This document shows, piece after piece, positions 49,874-58,179 of a stretch of 64,000 nt of DNA (its first letter is position 1; the number at the start of each line of letters is the position of its first letter). A model generated the notes under the pieces. The model was not told where the DNA came from. It saw only the letters and a program-made list of their open reading frames with translations, and did no database searches. Source of the DNA: a virus; the IMG/VR virus record IMGVR_UViG_3300043137_000298, positions 1 through 64,000 of that record; one strand, given 5' to 3'. Made by a program: the position numbers and the translations under genes.

Positions 49874-52171
49874 ATGAAAAATTTAATAGTTACATTATTA
49901 TTTCTATTAACATCATTTTTAGGGTTCGGTCAGAGTGTATCTGCGCCGGACTCTAAATCGTTTATACCATCCACAACCGGACAAGATGCTAGTGGATTTG
50001 TATTGAGTGGGTTTAGTACAACATCAACTTTATTAACATCAATAAGTTTAGTAAATCCACCATCTGGTACAACATTTTATTTAAATGAAACAAGAGGTTT
50101 AATTGCAGCAAGTGGATTTACTCTAACGGGTAATAAAACTCGTTTAGTAGTAATGGGAACTATGGCTGATGTTAATACAGCATTAGCATCTCTAAAAATA
50201 AACACAGGTTCAATAAAAGGTAATGTGGCATTATCGGTAGCAGCAACAGTCAATCCCGCGGGATATTTCTACAATGGTGTGAACGGACACTTTTATAAAC
50301 CAATATCAACGGGTACAACTTATACGAACGCAAGAGCAGCATCTGAATTAACAACATTCAAAGGACAAACGGGATATTTGGTAACAATTACTTCGGCTGA
50401 TGAAGATGCTTTTATTTATAATAATGTTCCCCAATCTCAAATATGGTTTGCGTTAACCGATGAAGCGAGTGAAGCCAGATGGGTAATTGATGCTGGTCCT
50501 GAAAAAGGAACTTTAATTAAAATCAACAACGGACAAACAAACGGAAATATCCCTGGTCAATATAATAACTGGGCAGGTGGCGAACCAAACAATAGTGGTA
50601 ATGAAGATTATGCAGTAACAAAGTGGAATGGGACACAATGGAATGATTTACCCAATCATTTTAATTGTCCTTATGTAATTGAATATGGAACTTGGTCTAA
50701 TCCTGATGATGCAACCTTTACGGAATTTTACACTAATTCGGTAACTCACTCAAATGGAGAAGTTTTAACCGCAAGATTCAATTTTGACTTTGGTGGTAAT
50801 GTGGATGAAACAAAATTTTCAGCAAAAGCAAACTCATATGTAAATAATGTATGGGGTACAATAACCAATACATCAAGAACAATAAGTGGATTGGGTAAAG
50901 TTGATTTAACAAACGATTTAGATACTGCTAAAACGCAAACAGGTAATTACAAAATTATAATTGGAGCATCCAATTGGGAATCTTTAATAATATCTAATTA
51001 CGATGCTAATTTGGGAGGACATAGATTACAAATAGATGAAAGGGTTTTTAATTCATCATCACCCGCATTTGCAAACATAACATCCGTTAAATTTTTAGAT
51101 ATATACGAAGGTGGGATGCAAGTATATAATGTAAATGGTTGGTGGAAAACGTATTTAATATCAACTAACTTAACAACACAAATAGCAAATAGTACTTATC
51201 AAAGTTCAATAAGAAATATGGGGGATGGGTTTGCGGTAACTGCCGGTACAAATTTTACATTTTCACCAATACAATCTTACAAACAGCATGGTATTGATTT
51301 ATCATATACCAATCAAACCGATTTGAATACTCTTTATAGCAATATAGTTGGAGTATCGGATGTTTATTTGGCATTTAAAGAATTATCATTGGGTGGATTA
51401 TTTGGAAATGAAAGTGGAAATGAGTTTACATCGGGTATTCAATATATGAACGCTGATGTAGATGGTAATGGTATATTTAATGAAGCAGATACATACAAAT
51501 TATTACAACATTTGACGGGAGCCGCACCACTAACACAATATTCAGCATTAACCTATTTGATGAAACTGTATGGTAAAACCGAATACGATGCTATAACAAA
51601 ATCAAATTGGAATACTCAATTTAACGCAACTAGAAGTTTATATCCATTTAATTTGAATAGTGGAGTATTAAATAACACATATAATGTAAATGTAACTTGG
51701 GTGGGTGATGTGAATTTATCACATTCAGCAAAACAAACACAAAGTAGTATTGCTACCAATTCATATAGAACTATGAGTTTATCAACTCAATCGGTTTCTA
51801 ATCAAATCAACGCATATCTAATGGGTGAAAATGTTGGTGGTAAATTGATAGTAACTATTTCAGTAGACCCATTACAGCAAGAATTGGTAGGAACTCAATT
51901 TAATTTAAACTATGATAATACCGCTCTAAAATTTGAAAAGGTAGAATTCACTACAAAGGGAACACCTATCAATTTTGGAACTGATAGAAATACATACATA
52001 ACATTGGGTTCATTAATAACAGATGGCTCAACTACATTAGATAAAACAACCGAATATAAAATAACATTCTTACCTTTAATGGGATTGAGTAGTACATTAG
52101 GATTGACTTCAGTTTCAAATACCGATGCAGTAAGTAAGAGTGGAATACAATTAAAAGTAAAGGTAAATTAA
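49874..52171 (+). CDS. Secreted C-type-lectin adhesin with dockerin-like and cohesin-like domains
   Basis: 765 residues. Signal peptide ending in G-F-G-Q (about 1-20), then a beta-repeat N-terminal part (about 25-130), a C-type lectin-like domain at about 135-272 (Y-L-V-T-I-T, I-W-F-A-L-T-D, N-W-A-G-G-E-P-N-N, W-N-D-L), a Ca-type dockerin loop D-V-D-G-N-G-I-F-N-E-A-D near 529-540, V-G-D-V-N-L-S-H-S near 611, and a cohesin-like C-terminal beta domain (about 652-765). The lectin-linked layout is typical of flavobacterial surface adhesins, so the gene is probably host-derived. Sugar specificity is not known. Confidence 0.78.
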   Translation: MKNLIVTLLFLLTSFLGFGQSVSAPDSKSFIPSTTGQDASGFVLSGFSTTSTLLTSISLVNPPSGTTFYLNETRGLIAASGFTLTGNKTRLVVMGTMADVNTALASLKINTGSIKGNVALSVAATVNPAGYFYNGVNGHFYKPISTGTTYTNARAASELTTFKGQTGYLVTITSADEDAFIYNNVPQSQIWFALTDEASEARWVIDAGPEKGTLIKINNGQTNGNIPGQYNNWAGGEPNNSGNEDYAVTKWNGTQWNDLPNHFNCPYVIEYGTWSNPDDATFTEFYTNSVTHSNGEVLTARFNFDFGGNVDETKFSAKANSYVNNVWGTITNTSRTISGLGKVDLTNDLDTAKTQTGNYKIIIGASNWESLIISNYDANLGGHRLQIDERVFNSSSPAFANITSVKFLDIYEGGMQVYNVNGWWKTYLISTNLTTQIANSTYQSSIRNMGDGFAVTAGTNFTFSPIQSYKQHGIDLSYTNQTDLNTLYSNIVGVSDVYLAFKELSLGGLFGNESGNEFTSGIQYMNADVDGNGIFNEADTYKLLQHLTGAAPLTQYSALTYLMKLYGKTEYDAITKSNWNTQFNATRSLYPFNLNSGVLNNTYNVNVTWVGDVNLSHSAKQTQSSIATNSYRTMSLSTQSVSNQINAYLMGENVGGKLIVTISVDPLQQELVGTQFNLNYDNTALKFEKVEFTTKGTPINFGTDRNTYITLGSLITDGSTTLDKTTEYKITFLPLMGLSSTLGLTSVSNTDAVSKSGIQLKVKVN

Positions 52172-52938
52172 TGAAAAAGATAATATTAATATTGTTATTA
52201 TTTCCTATTTTTGTATTCTCACAAGATGCAAAGAATAGGGAAATGCAAATGCAGGTAAATAATTTGCAACCACCTCCACCGCCATCTGGTCAAAAAGGTT
52301 CAATAGTTAAGACAAATGCATTCCTAACATCATCTGATTTTGTATTTTTGCAAAAACCAACTTATGTAGGTGGATGGTTAAAAGCCCTTTCATTAGGGGG
52401 TGGTAGACAATCGTTAAATGGTGTTTATTCGTATGGTGGTAATGGTTTTCTTACAACGGATGGCTCTCAATATGGAGTATCGGCATTTGTAAGTAAAGGC
52501 AATAATAACCTATTCCTTTCATTTACCGAAATAAGCACAAATAGAACAACAACATTAACTTATGTAAAGTTATATAAAGGAAAGTGGAATAAAGGATTTG
52601 GTATTAATTTATCGAATACTTTCAGCCAAATAACTGATAGTTTACCACCAATGCACACAGGTGCACCATCGGCTATGATATTTCTTAATAGAACATATGA
52701 AAATGGTAGATTTACAATTACTCCCGACTTACTTTTAAGTTATTCGCATATGTATTGGGATTTGGGATTAAGTAATAAAACAATAGACCCAACATTTAAC
52801 GCATTAGTAGGAACTTCGTTTGGATATAAGATTTCAAAAAGATTTATTTTATTAGTTGCTTATAGAGGAAACATAAATACTAACCCTAAGTTTGGATTGA
52901 TGAATAATATATCCATAGGAAATAAATTTAATTTCTAA
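52171..52938 (+). CDS. Outer-membrane beta-barrel candidate, 255 aa
   Basis: Signal peptide ending F-V-F-S-Q (about 1-18), then a Pro stretch P-P-P-P-P near 33-37 and about 200 residues of alternating strands with aromatic girdles. The C-terminal part (F-G-Y-K-I-S-K-R-F near 216, ending S-I-G-N-K-F-N-F) matches the end of the 470-aa protein at 58179 (F-D-Y-K-I-S-R-R-F, ending I-G-S-R-M). Ends in an aromatic, as barrels do. Overlaps neighbours by one base. Confidence 0.68.
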   Translation: MKKIILILLLFPIFVFSQDAKNREMQMQVNNLQPPPPPSGQKGSIVKTNAFLTSSDFVFLQKPTYVGGWLKALSLGGGRQSLNGVYSYGGNGFLTTDGSQYGVSAFVSKGNNNLFLSFTEISTNRTTTLTYVKLYKGKWNKGFGINLSNTFSQITDSLPPMHTGAPSAMIFLNRTYENGRFTITPDLLLSYSHMYWDLGLSNKTIDPTFNALVGTSFGYKISKRFILLVAYRGNINTNPKFGLMNNISIGNKFNF

Positions 52939-53279
52939 TGAAAAAAATAATATTGATATCGTTGATTTTATTGGTAGGATGTAGTAAACCAGATTTACCA
53001 ACACCAACTATGCCAATTGAAAAGATATTCAATGTAACTGAAAGTAAAGTAGAAAATGGTCAATCTATTCATTTCGATTTACCATCAGCAGGAACATATA
53101 CTTTAACTTTAATTGATAAAGAAAGTGGACAAGTAATCAGTAGAGAAAGGTTTATTGGACAGCGTGGTGAAAATGTAAAAAAGATTTATACGAAATCAAT
53201 ACAATCTACATATTTATATCTGTTATTAGAAGATGTTACTAAAAAAGAAATAGCAAAAACAGTAATAATAATAAAATAA
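52938..53279 (+). CDS. Lipoprotein with a beta C-terminal domain
   Basis: 113 residues. Lipobox L-L-V-G-C with Cys at residue 15, followed by S-K-P-D. The rest is one beta-sandwich-like domain with G-T-Y-T-L-T-L-I-D near 55-63, resembling the C-terminal sorting/por-secretion-type domains of Bacteroidetes (G-x-Y-x-x-x-L-x-D). Should be an inner- or outer-membrane-anchored lipoprotein. Paired with the next gene one base away. Confidence 0.7.
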   Translation: MKKIILISLILLVGCSKPDLPTPTMPIEKIFNVTESKVENGQSIHFDLPSAGTYTLTLIDKESGQVISRERFIGQRGENVKKIYTKSIQSTYLYLLLEDVTKKEIAKTVIIIK

Positions 53280-53280
53280 A

Positions 53281-53652
53281 ATGAAAAAAGTAATTACATT
53301 AGGATTGATAATCATTGGATTTGTAGGATGTACAAAAGATGATGTATTCATTGAACCGGCACAACAAATTAAGACTGAATTGCAAATTGCAAATAAAGTT
53401 GGTATCAAATTAGAAACAGCATTTGTAACATCAGAAGTTGCTATGAATGTTAAAAGTGAAGTTGCTCAAACGGCAACTATTAAGATATTTGATATCGCAA
53501 ACAAAGTAATATCAAAGGAAGTGGTAAATGTAAAAGCAGGTGATAATATTTTAAAAGTATATACATCAGCATTACCATCATCGGCATATAGAATTGGATT
53601 GTATGATTCAGTTGGTAACGAATTAGGAATAACAGATTTTAATAAATTATAA
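53281..53652 (+). CDS. Surface-exposed lipoprotein candidate with C-x-K-D-D export signal
   Basis: 123 residues. Lipobox F-V-G-C with Cys at residue 17, followed by T-K-D-D-V. In Capnocytophaga and relatives a K-(D/E)-(D/E) pattern right after the Cys directs lipoproteins to the outer surface of the outer membrane, so this protein should be surface exposed. The C-terminal domain (I-K-I-F-D near residue 68, L-P-S-S-A-Y-R-I-G near 98) is again like a T9SS-type beta domain. No enzyme motif. Confidence 0.72.
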   Translation: MKKVITLGLIIIGFVGCTKDDVFIEPAQQIKTELQIANKVGIKLETAFVTSEVAMNVKSEVAQTATIKIFDIANKVISKEVVNVKAGDNILKVYTSALPSSAYRIGLYDSVGNELGITDFNKL

Positions 53653-53665
53653 CAAATAAACAATT

Positions 53666-53986
53666 ATGGCAGAAGAACAAGAAGAAAAGGGTGGTACTTC
53701 GATTAAAAGTATCCTTATTGGTTTAGTGAGTACTATCACATTGGGTGTAGGTGGTTTCATTACAAATAAATTGACGGGTGGTGAAGAAGAAAAGCCAGCA
53801 GCAGTACAAGCGGCACCGGTTATTAATATTACAAACTCTAACCAACAAGCTCAACAACAATCGGCAGGTGGTAAGACTGTAATCATTAAAGAGAAAGCAG
53901 TAGGCGGAAACACTCAACCTGCGCCCGCACCTAAGCCTAAGAAAAAGGAAGGTGATGAGTTTAAAGAAGAAGCACCTAAATGGTAA
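53666..53986 (+). CDS. Membrane protein with Pro/Ala/Gln-rich tail
   Basis: 106 residues: acidic N-terminus, one membrane segment at about 16-36 (I-L-I-G-L-V-S-T-I-T-L), then a disordered Ala/Pro/Gln/Lys tail. A single-span membrane protein with a flexible periplasmic or cytoplasmic tail. No family recognised. Confidence 0.55.
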   Translation: MAEEQEEKGGTSIKSILIGLVSTITLGVGGFITNKLTGGEEEKPAAVQAAPVINITNSNQQAQQQSAGGKTVIIKEKAVGGNTQPAPAPKPKKKEGDEFKEEAPKW

Positions 53987-53992
53987 TAAAAT

Positions 53993-54598
53993 ATGAATAA
54001 TCAACAAACGCCGGATGGATTCAAACAATTACTAAATGCTATGATGAAACGTAGATGGTACATCACTGCGTTAGTATTGGGTGGATTTATGTTAATAATC
54101 GGTGGTATGTTTGCCGCTATTATTAATAAAAATGAAATAGCAGGAGAATGGAAAGAACTTCTTTTGCTATTATTAGGAGCTTTCATTGGTTCTTATGGTA
54201 AAATCATTGACTATTGGTTTAGTGATACTGATAAGGATAAAATGTTAGTTCAAAAAATGGATGAGGAAGATGGTACATCAATCAGTAATACTGCCGATAT
54301 GCCAAACAATCCAATAGTTCCAATGGATATAAAACCATTAGTATTACCAAATTCGGAGTTTAAAAATAGTGAAGAATCCGTAGTATCACTACCAAAAGAA
54401 GAGAAAAAAGGAATTGAAATTGATGAAGATGGTGATGGTATAATGGATGGTATTGATACCGATGGCGATGGTGATATTGATGAATATTTTGACCATAGAC
54501 AATGTGAACACGTTTGGGGTGATTTAGATGGCGATGGTGAAGAAGAGTGTTTGAAATGTGGTAAAATCAGAGATGATGATGCCGAAATGGTAGGATAA
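53993..54598 (+). CDS. Two-span membrane protein with Asp-rich calcium-type repeats and zinc Cys
   Basis: 201 residues. Membrane segments at about 21-43 and 52-72, then a long tail with D-E-D-G-D-G, D-T-D-G-D-G-D and L-D-G-D-G-E runs (about 143-180) that look like thrombospondin type-3 calcium repeats, and H-x-x-C-E-H and C-L-K-C near 164-190. Calcium- and possibly zinc-binding tail on a membrane anchor. The two-span part could act as holin or holin-partner. Confidence 0.6.
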   Translation: MNNQQTPDGFKQLLNAMMKRRWYITALVLGGFMLIIGGMFAAIINKNEIAGEWKELLLLLLGAFIGSYGKIIDYWFSDTDKDKMLVQKMDEEDGTSISNTADMPNNPIVPMDIKPLVLPNSEFKNSEESVVSLPKEEKKGIEIDEDGDGIMDGIDTDGDGDIDEYFDHRQCEHVWGDLDGDGEEECLKCGKIRDDDAEMVG

Positions 54599-54636
54599 AA
54601 TAAGTTACATAGTATTAACAATTAAAATGTAAAACT

Positions 54637-54891
54637 ATGACATTTAAAGAATGGGTAATTGATTTATTCAAAGATGAGAGAGGAGCAATATCAGTAAAAC
54701 CTGTAATTGCATTCTTCGGAGCATTATTCCTTTGTGGAACTATGTTAGTAAACTCTTTCTCACATGGTGATATCAAACCATCAGCAGAATTAGTAAACGC
54801 GGTAATGGTAATAACAGCAATCGGAATGGGAGCTGATACATTAGATAAGTTTACGGCTAAAAAAGAACCTAAAGAAGATGAATTAGGATAA
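54637..54891 (+). CDS. Holin-like small membrane protein
   Basis: 84 residues: a charged N-terminal helix (K-E-W-V-I-D-L-F-K-D-E-R-G), two membrane segments at about 21-40 and 54-71, and an acidic tail. Size, two spans and charged ends fit a holin that would release the GH19 endolysin. It ends with a terminator, in the module of probable late expression. Confidence 0.65.
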   Translation: MTFKEWVIDLFKDERGAISVKPVIAFFGALFLCGTMLVNSFSHGDIKPSAELVNAVMVITAIGMGADTLDKFTAKKEPKEDELG

Positions 54892-54896
54892 TAATT

Positions 54897-54924
54897 AAAA
54901 GGGAGATTTATTCTCCCTTTTTTT
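54897..54924 (+). terminator. Rho-independent terminator
   Basis: AAAAGGGAGA (54897-54906), a TTTAT loop and TCTCCCTTT (54912-54920), followed by a long T run. The stem resembles that at 41462. Ends the envelope unit. Confidence 0.9.
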
Positions 54925-54933
54925 ATATTTATA
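54922..54933 (+). promoter_or_regulatory. Candidate late-type promoter motif TTTATATTTATA
   Basis: Exact motif starting in the T run of the terminator, 15 bases before the ATG at 54949, so the CsgG-like gene can be started independently. Confidence 0.45.
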
Positions 54934-54948
54934 CTAAACAATTTATGT

Positions 54949-55671
54949 ATGAAAAATTTATTAGTATTATTAAGTTTCTTTTTATTAAGCAGCAATGTGG
55001 TTGTTGCACAAACAATAGGAAAAACGCAAACCGAACAATATAAAGCATCATTCGAACGTGCTATTGATATTGAGCAATATTTGGATTATAGTGGTAAGCA
55101 AATACCAATTCAAATATTAAAATGTGGCATATCGGATGAGGTATATGAAATGTATCCCGAATTGAAAGAAAAGAGAGTAGGATTGGGGGTTGCGAATATT
55201 ACAATGGAATATTTAGAAAATCTCAATCGATTCAAATTCACAGAAGATAAAACGGAAATCAAAAATCGTATGGTAAAGCAATTCCAAGCATCGCAAGCTG
55301 GAATTTCCGAAAACAAATTGGATGGTCGTGGTAAAATTAATTTAGCAGAGTATTTTGTTGCTATCGAAGTATATGATTATTCCATATCAGAAGATGAATC
55401 AATCAATTTAAAAGATGGTATTAAAGATAATATGGTAACTCGTTTGGGATTACAGGTTCGTTTCACAAATGCAGAAACCGGCGTAGTATTTGGTGCAAGT
55501 GGTTTGGGTGAAGCAACTACAAACAGACAATTAACCTTATTATCAGATGCTACAATAGACCCAATTAAATTCAATCAATCAACTATTAGTATAGCAACTA
55601 AAAAAGCATTAGATATCGCATGTGCTAGAATTTTAAAAAGAATGATTGATAAGCAAATATTTGAAAAATAA
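54949..55671 (+). CDS. CsgG-like protein
   Basis: 240 residues. Signal peptide ending V-V-V-A-Q (about 1-21), no lipobox Cys after it, unlike classical CsgG. The C-terminal half has the CsgG/LpoB-type rhythm: F-V-A-I-E-V-Y near 125-131, L-G-L-Q-V-R-F-T-N-A-E-T-G near 161-173 and a final helix with A-R-I-L-K-R. In CsgG these parts form the periplasmic vestibule of an outer-membrane pore. CsgG-like genes are known from some marine phages, where a lysis role was proposed. LpoB-like alternatives remain. Confidence 0.68.
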   Translation: MKNLLVLLSFFLLSSNVVVAQTIGKTQTEQYKASFERAIDIEQYLDYSGKQIPIQILKCGISDEVYEMYPELKEKRVGLGVANITMEYLENLNRFKFTEDKTEIKNRMVKQFQASQAGISENKLDGRGKINLAEYFVAIEVYDYSISEDESINLKDGIKDNMVTRLGLQVRFTNAETGVVFGASGLGEATTNRQLTLLSDATIDPIKFNQSTISIATKKALDIACARILKRMIDKQIFEK

Positions 55672-55695
55672 TATGTTAATGATTTATTAACATTG

Positions 55696-55724
55696 AAACC
55701 CTCACATTATATGAGGGTTTTTTA
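55696..55724 (+). terminator. Rho-independent terminator
   Basis: AAACCCTCA (55696-55704), a 7-base loop and TGAGGGTTT (55712-55720) followed by T residues. It lies only 10 bases before the next ATG and no promoter is seen in between, so the downstream genes may rely on read-through. Confidence 0.85.
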
Positions 55725-55733
55725 TTTATTGGT

Positions 55734-56429
55734 ATGAAAGAAAAAATAACTATCGTTATTCCTTGCAAAAATGAAGAGGATAACATTTATAAATGTATTT
55801 CACTTATAGCCAAACAAATTGGTATAAATGAAACTAAAGTTATTATAGCAGACACTTCGGATACAGCTGAAAGTTTAAAATGGTTGTATAAAACTCAATT
55901 ACATTTTAGAAATAAATTAGATATTCAAATAATAGAAGGTGGATTTCCTGCGAAGGCTAGATTGGATGGTAGTAAATTAGTAACCACTCCTTATATTCTT
56001 TTTTTAGATGCGGATATAATGTTAGAAGATAGATTCTTATTAGGTGATTGTTTATCATATGATACGGATTTGGCGACTGTTCCATTCCAAACCGAAAAGG
56101 GATTCAATTGGATATTCAGATTATTCGATATTCAACAACGGATGAGTAATTGGGTAGGAACTCCATTTGCAGTTGGTGGATTTCAATTGTGGAAAACTGA
56201 ATCATATTGGAAAGCAGGTGGTTATGATGAAACACATTTATTTGCAGAAGATTATTGGGTATCACAAAAAGCAGAGGTAATGAAAATACACAAAACAAAC
56301 GGCGTATGGACATCTGCGAGAAGATTTAAGAATAAAGGATTTTTTTATATGTTTATATTAAGTATCAAATGCTACATCAACCGAAACAACACAGACTTCT
56401 TCAAAAACCATCAAAATTATTGGATATGA
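55734..56429 (+). CDS. GT2-type glycosyltransferase
   Basis: 231 residues. I-V-I-P-C-K-N-E at residues 6-13, V-I-I-A-D-T near 36-41, and the D-x-D in F-L-D-A-D-I near 89-94; G-G-F-Q-L-W near 139 and E-D-Y-W near 162 for the acceptor side. A typical GT2. Overlaps the LpxH-like gene by 4 bases (ATGA). Lies outside the main sugar cluster, in the envelope region. Confidence 0.82.
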   Translation: MKEKITIVIPCKNEEDNIYKCISLIAKQIGINETKVIIADTSDTAESLKWLYKTQLHFRNKLDIQIIEGGFPAKARLDGSKLVTTPYILFLDADIMLEDRFLLGDCLSYDTDLATVPFQTEKGFNWIFRLFDIQQRMSNWVGTPFAVGGFQLWKTESYWKAGGYDETHLFAEDYWVSQKAEVMKIHKTNGVWTSARRFKNKGFFYMFILSIKCYINRNNTDFFKNHQNYWI

Positions 56430-57148
56430 AATATCAAACAATAATCGTATCCGATTTACATTTAGGAACTAAAGATTCTAAAGCAGAAGAGTTTATTGAA
56501 TTCTTAGATTCACATCCAACTGATTTACTAATTCTAAATGGAGATATTGTAGATGGATGGGCTTTGAGTAGAGGAACTAAATGGAAAAAACAACATACAA
56601 AAGTTATATCCAAATTATTAAAATTATCAAAGAAAACCAAAATCATCTGGATAAGAGGAAATCACGATGAGTTTATACAAGAATTCATTGGCACCCATTT
56701 GGGAGCAATTGAAATTAGAGAAGATTATAAGTTGGATATCGATAATACTATGGAGAGTTACTATATTTTCCACGGAGATGTTATTGATGTTTTTATAACA
56801 AAATACAAATGGCTATCGAAAATAGGTTCAGTAGGATACGATTTCGCATTGTGGTTAAATAGAATTTATAATACTTATCGTAAATGGCGAAAATTGCCAT
56901 ATATATCTATATCCCAAAAGATTAAGGAAAGTGTTAAGGTTGCAACTAATTATGTAAATGATTTTGAAGTAACTGCGTTATCGATGGCAACCAAAAAAGG
57001 ATGCAATGGTGTAATTTGTGGACATATTCACCAACCATCCGATAGAATGATTAATGGTAAGAGATATCTTAATAGTGGGGATTGGGTAGAGAATATGAGT
57101 TCTATTTTAATTGATTCCGATAGTAAAATTAGTTTATATAAAAAATAA
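56426..57148 (+). CDS. LpxH-like metallophosphoesterase
   Basis: 240 residues from the ATG at 56426 (ATGA overlap). Calcineurin-type metal motifs: S-D-L-H-L-G near 8, N-G-D-I-V-D-G near 38, G-N-H-D near 78 and G-H-I-H-Q near 199. This set and the W-x-x-x-x-x near the second motif match UDP-2,3-diacylglucosamine pyrophosphatase (LpxH) and related Bacteroidetes enzymes, which make lipid X for lipid A. It may redirect lipid A synthesis or act on another nucleotide-lipid. Confidence 0.75.
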   Translation: MKYQTIIVSDLHLGTKDSKAEEFIEFLDSHPTDLLILNGDIVDGWALSRGTKWKKQHTKVISKLLKLSKKTKIIWIRGNHDEFIQEFIGTHLGAIEIREDYKLDIDNTMESYYIFHGDVIDVFITKYKWLSKIGSVGYDFALWLNRIYNTYRKWRKLPYISISQKIKESVKVATNYVNDFEVTALSMATKKGCNGVICGHIHQPSDRMINGKRYLNSGDWVENMSSILIDSDSKISLYKK

Positions 57149-57154
57149 AAAATA

Positions 57155-57970
57155 ATGTGTGTAATAGCATCTCTATATTTAGAGAATGAATCCGTTTTAA
57201 TTAAAAATAGAGATAGAAAGTATAAAGCATTTGTTAGAGTAGTTCACGAGATACGAGATGGTGTTGAAGTTCTTTATATGCATGATACCGGCACCGACTG
57301 GTCTGAAGGATTAAATGAATTTGGTATTGGAATAACCAATGCAACTTTGATGGTGGCGCAAGATGAAACGGAAGGCGTTGTTGTTAAAAAAAGAAAAAAT
57401 ACAATATCAAATGATGGTGTAAAGATAAGACATGCATTGACAATCAAAAACATCGATGATACATTGAGTTACTTAACTAACTATACTTCCAAAAACAAAT
57501 TACATGATGGATTAAAAGGAATTACTATTATAGCTAATTCGGAAAAAAAATATGTATATGAAGGAACTCGTAAACATCAACCATTTGTAAAGGAATTAAA
57601 CAAATCCGAATTAATAGTTAGAACCAATCACGGAATATTCCATCCAGAAGCAGGATATCGTAATGGTATAAAGAAGAAATCATCAATAAGTAGATTGGAT
57701 ATTTCTAAACGAGAATTGGAAAAAGTGGAAAAGGTAAATGATGCTCTAAATACGTTATCAACTCAATATACTACTAATAATTTTCTAAATCCATACAGAA
57801 GAAAGAGTGAATATGATATATTTACAACCGGACAAATTTTAGTTAATTTAGATAAATTGTATATGCATTATAGATTTGATAAAGAATTTTCAGAATTTAT
57901 CGGATATGTTAATATGTTACCAACTGAATATATTCCAAAAATACAATTTAAATTATCGGAGATTGAATAA
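57155..57970 (+). CDS. Ntn-hydrolase-like protein with Cys2 nucleophile
   Basis: 271 residues. M-C-V-I-A-S at the start would, after Met removal, give an N-terminal Cys nucleophile. K-N-R-D-R near 17-21 and T-N-H near 157-159 are at the positions of the conserved N-R-D and Asn/His residues of choloylglycine hydrolase / penicillin acylase and C45-type enzymes that cleave linear amides. No signal peptide, so it acts in the cytoplasm. Substrate unknown; amide lipids, N-acyl signals or peptides are options. Confidence 0.7.
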   Translation: MCVIASLYLENESVLIKNRDRKYKAFVRVVHEIRDGVEVLYMHDTGTDWSEGLNEFGIGITNATLMVAQDETEGVVVKKRKNTISNDGVKIRHALTIKNIDDTLSYLTNYTSKNKLHDGLKGITIIANSEKKYVYEGTRKHQPFVKELNKSELIVRTNHGIFHPEAGYRNGIKKKSSISRLDISKRELEKVEKVNDALNTLSTQYTTNNFLNPYRRKSEYDIFTTGQILVNLDKLYMHYRFDKEFSEFIGYVNMLPTEYIPKIQFKLSEIE

Positions 57971-57974
57971 ATGA

Positions 57975-57984
57975 TATATTTATA
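57975..57984 (+). promoter_or_regulatory. Late-type promoter motif, partial
   Basis: TATATTTATA, ten of twelve bases of the motif, 12 bases before the ATG at 57997. Suggests separate expression of the small membrane protein and barrel gene. Confidence 0.3.
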
Positions 57985-57996
57985 TAAAACTAAATT

Positions 57997-58179
57997 ATGA
58001 ATAAAAAATTATCATCGGTTTTATTGACAATCGTTATACTATTAATAGTAAGTGGATTTGGATATATACTTTATAAGTTTCCAAACGAAACATTATCGGT
58101 AATAATAGGCATTATATGTTTGATGTTCGTAAGACATACATATGTTGCGGTATCTAATGTATTGGATGGAAATGTATAA
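57997..58179 (+). CDS. Small two-span membrane protein, 60 aa
   Basis: Hydrophobic segments at about 7-27 (V-L-L-T-I-V-I-L-L-I) and 34-50, separated by a short Pro/Asn loop. Its stop overlaps the next gene's ATG by one base, so it is coupled to the barrel protein and may help its export or act as holin-type partner. Confidence 0.6.
   Translation: MNKKLSSVLLTIVILLIVSGFGYILYKFPNETLSVIIGIICLMFVRHTYVAVSNVLDGNV

Noticed and set aside
688-54933. T4-type late promoters on the minus strand, since TATATTTATA contains TATAAATA in reverse complement
   Set aside because: No minus-strand genes lie downstream of these sites, so a minus-strand promoter role makes little sense.
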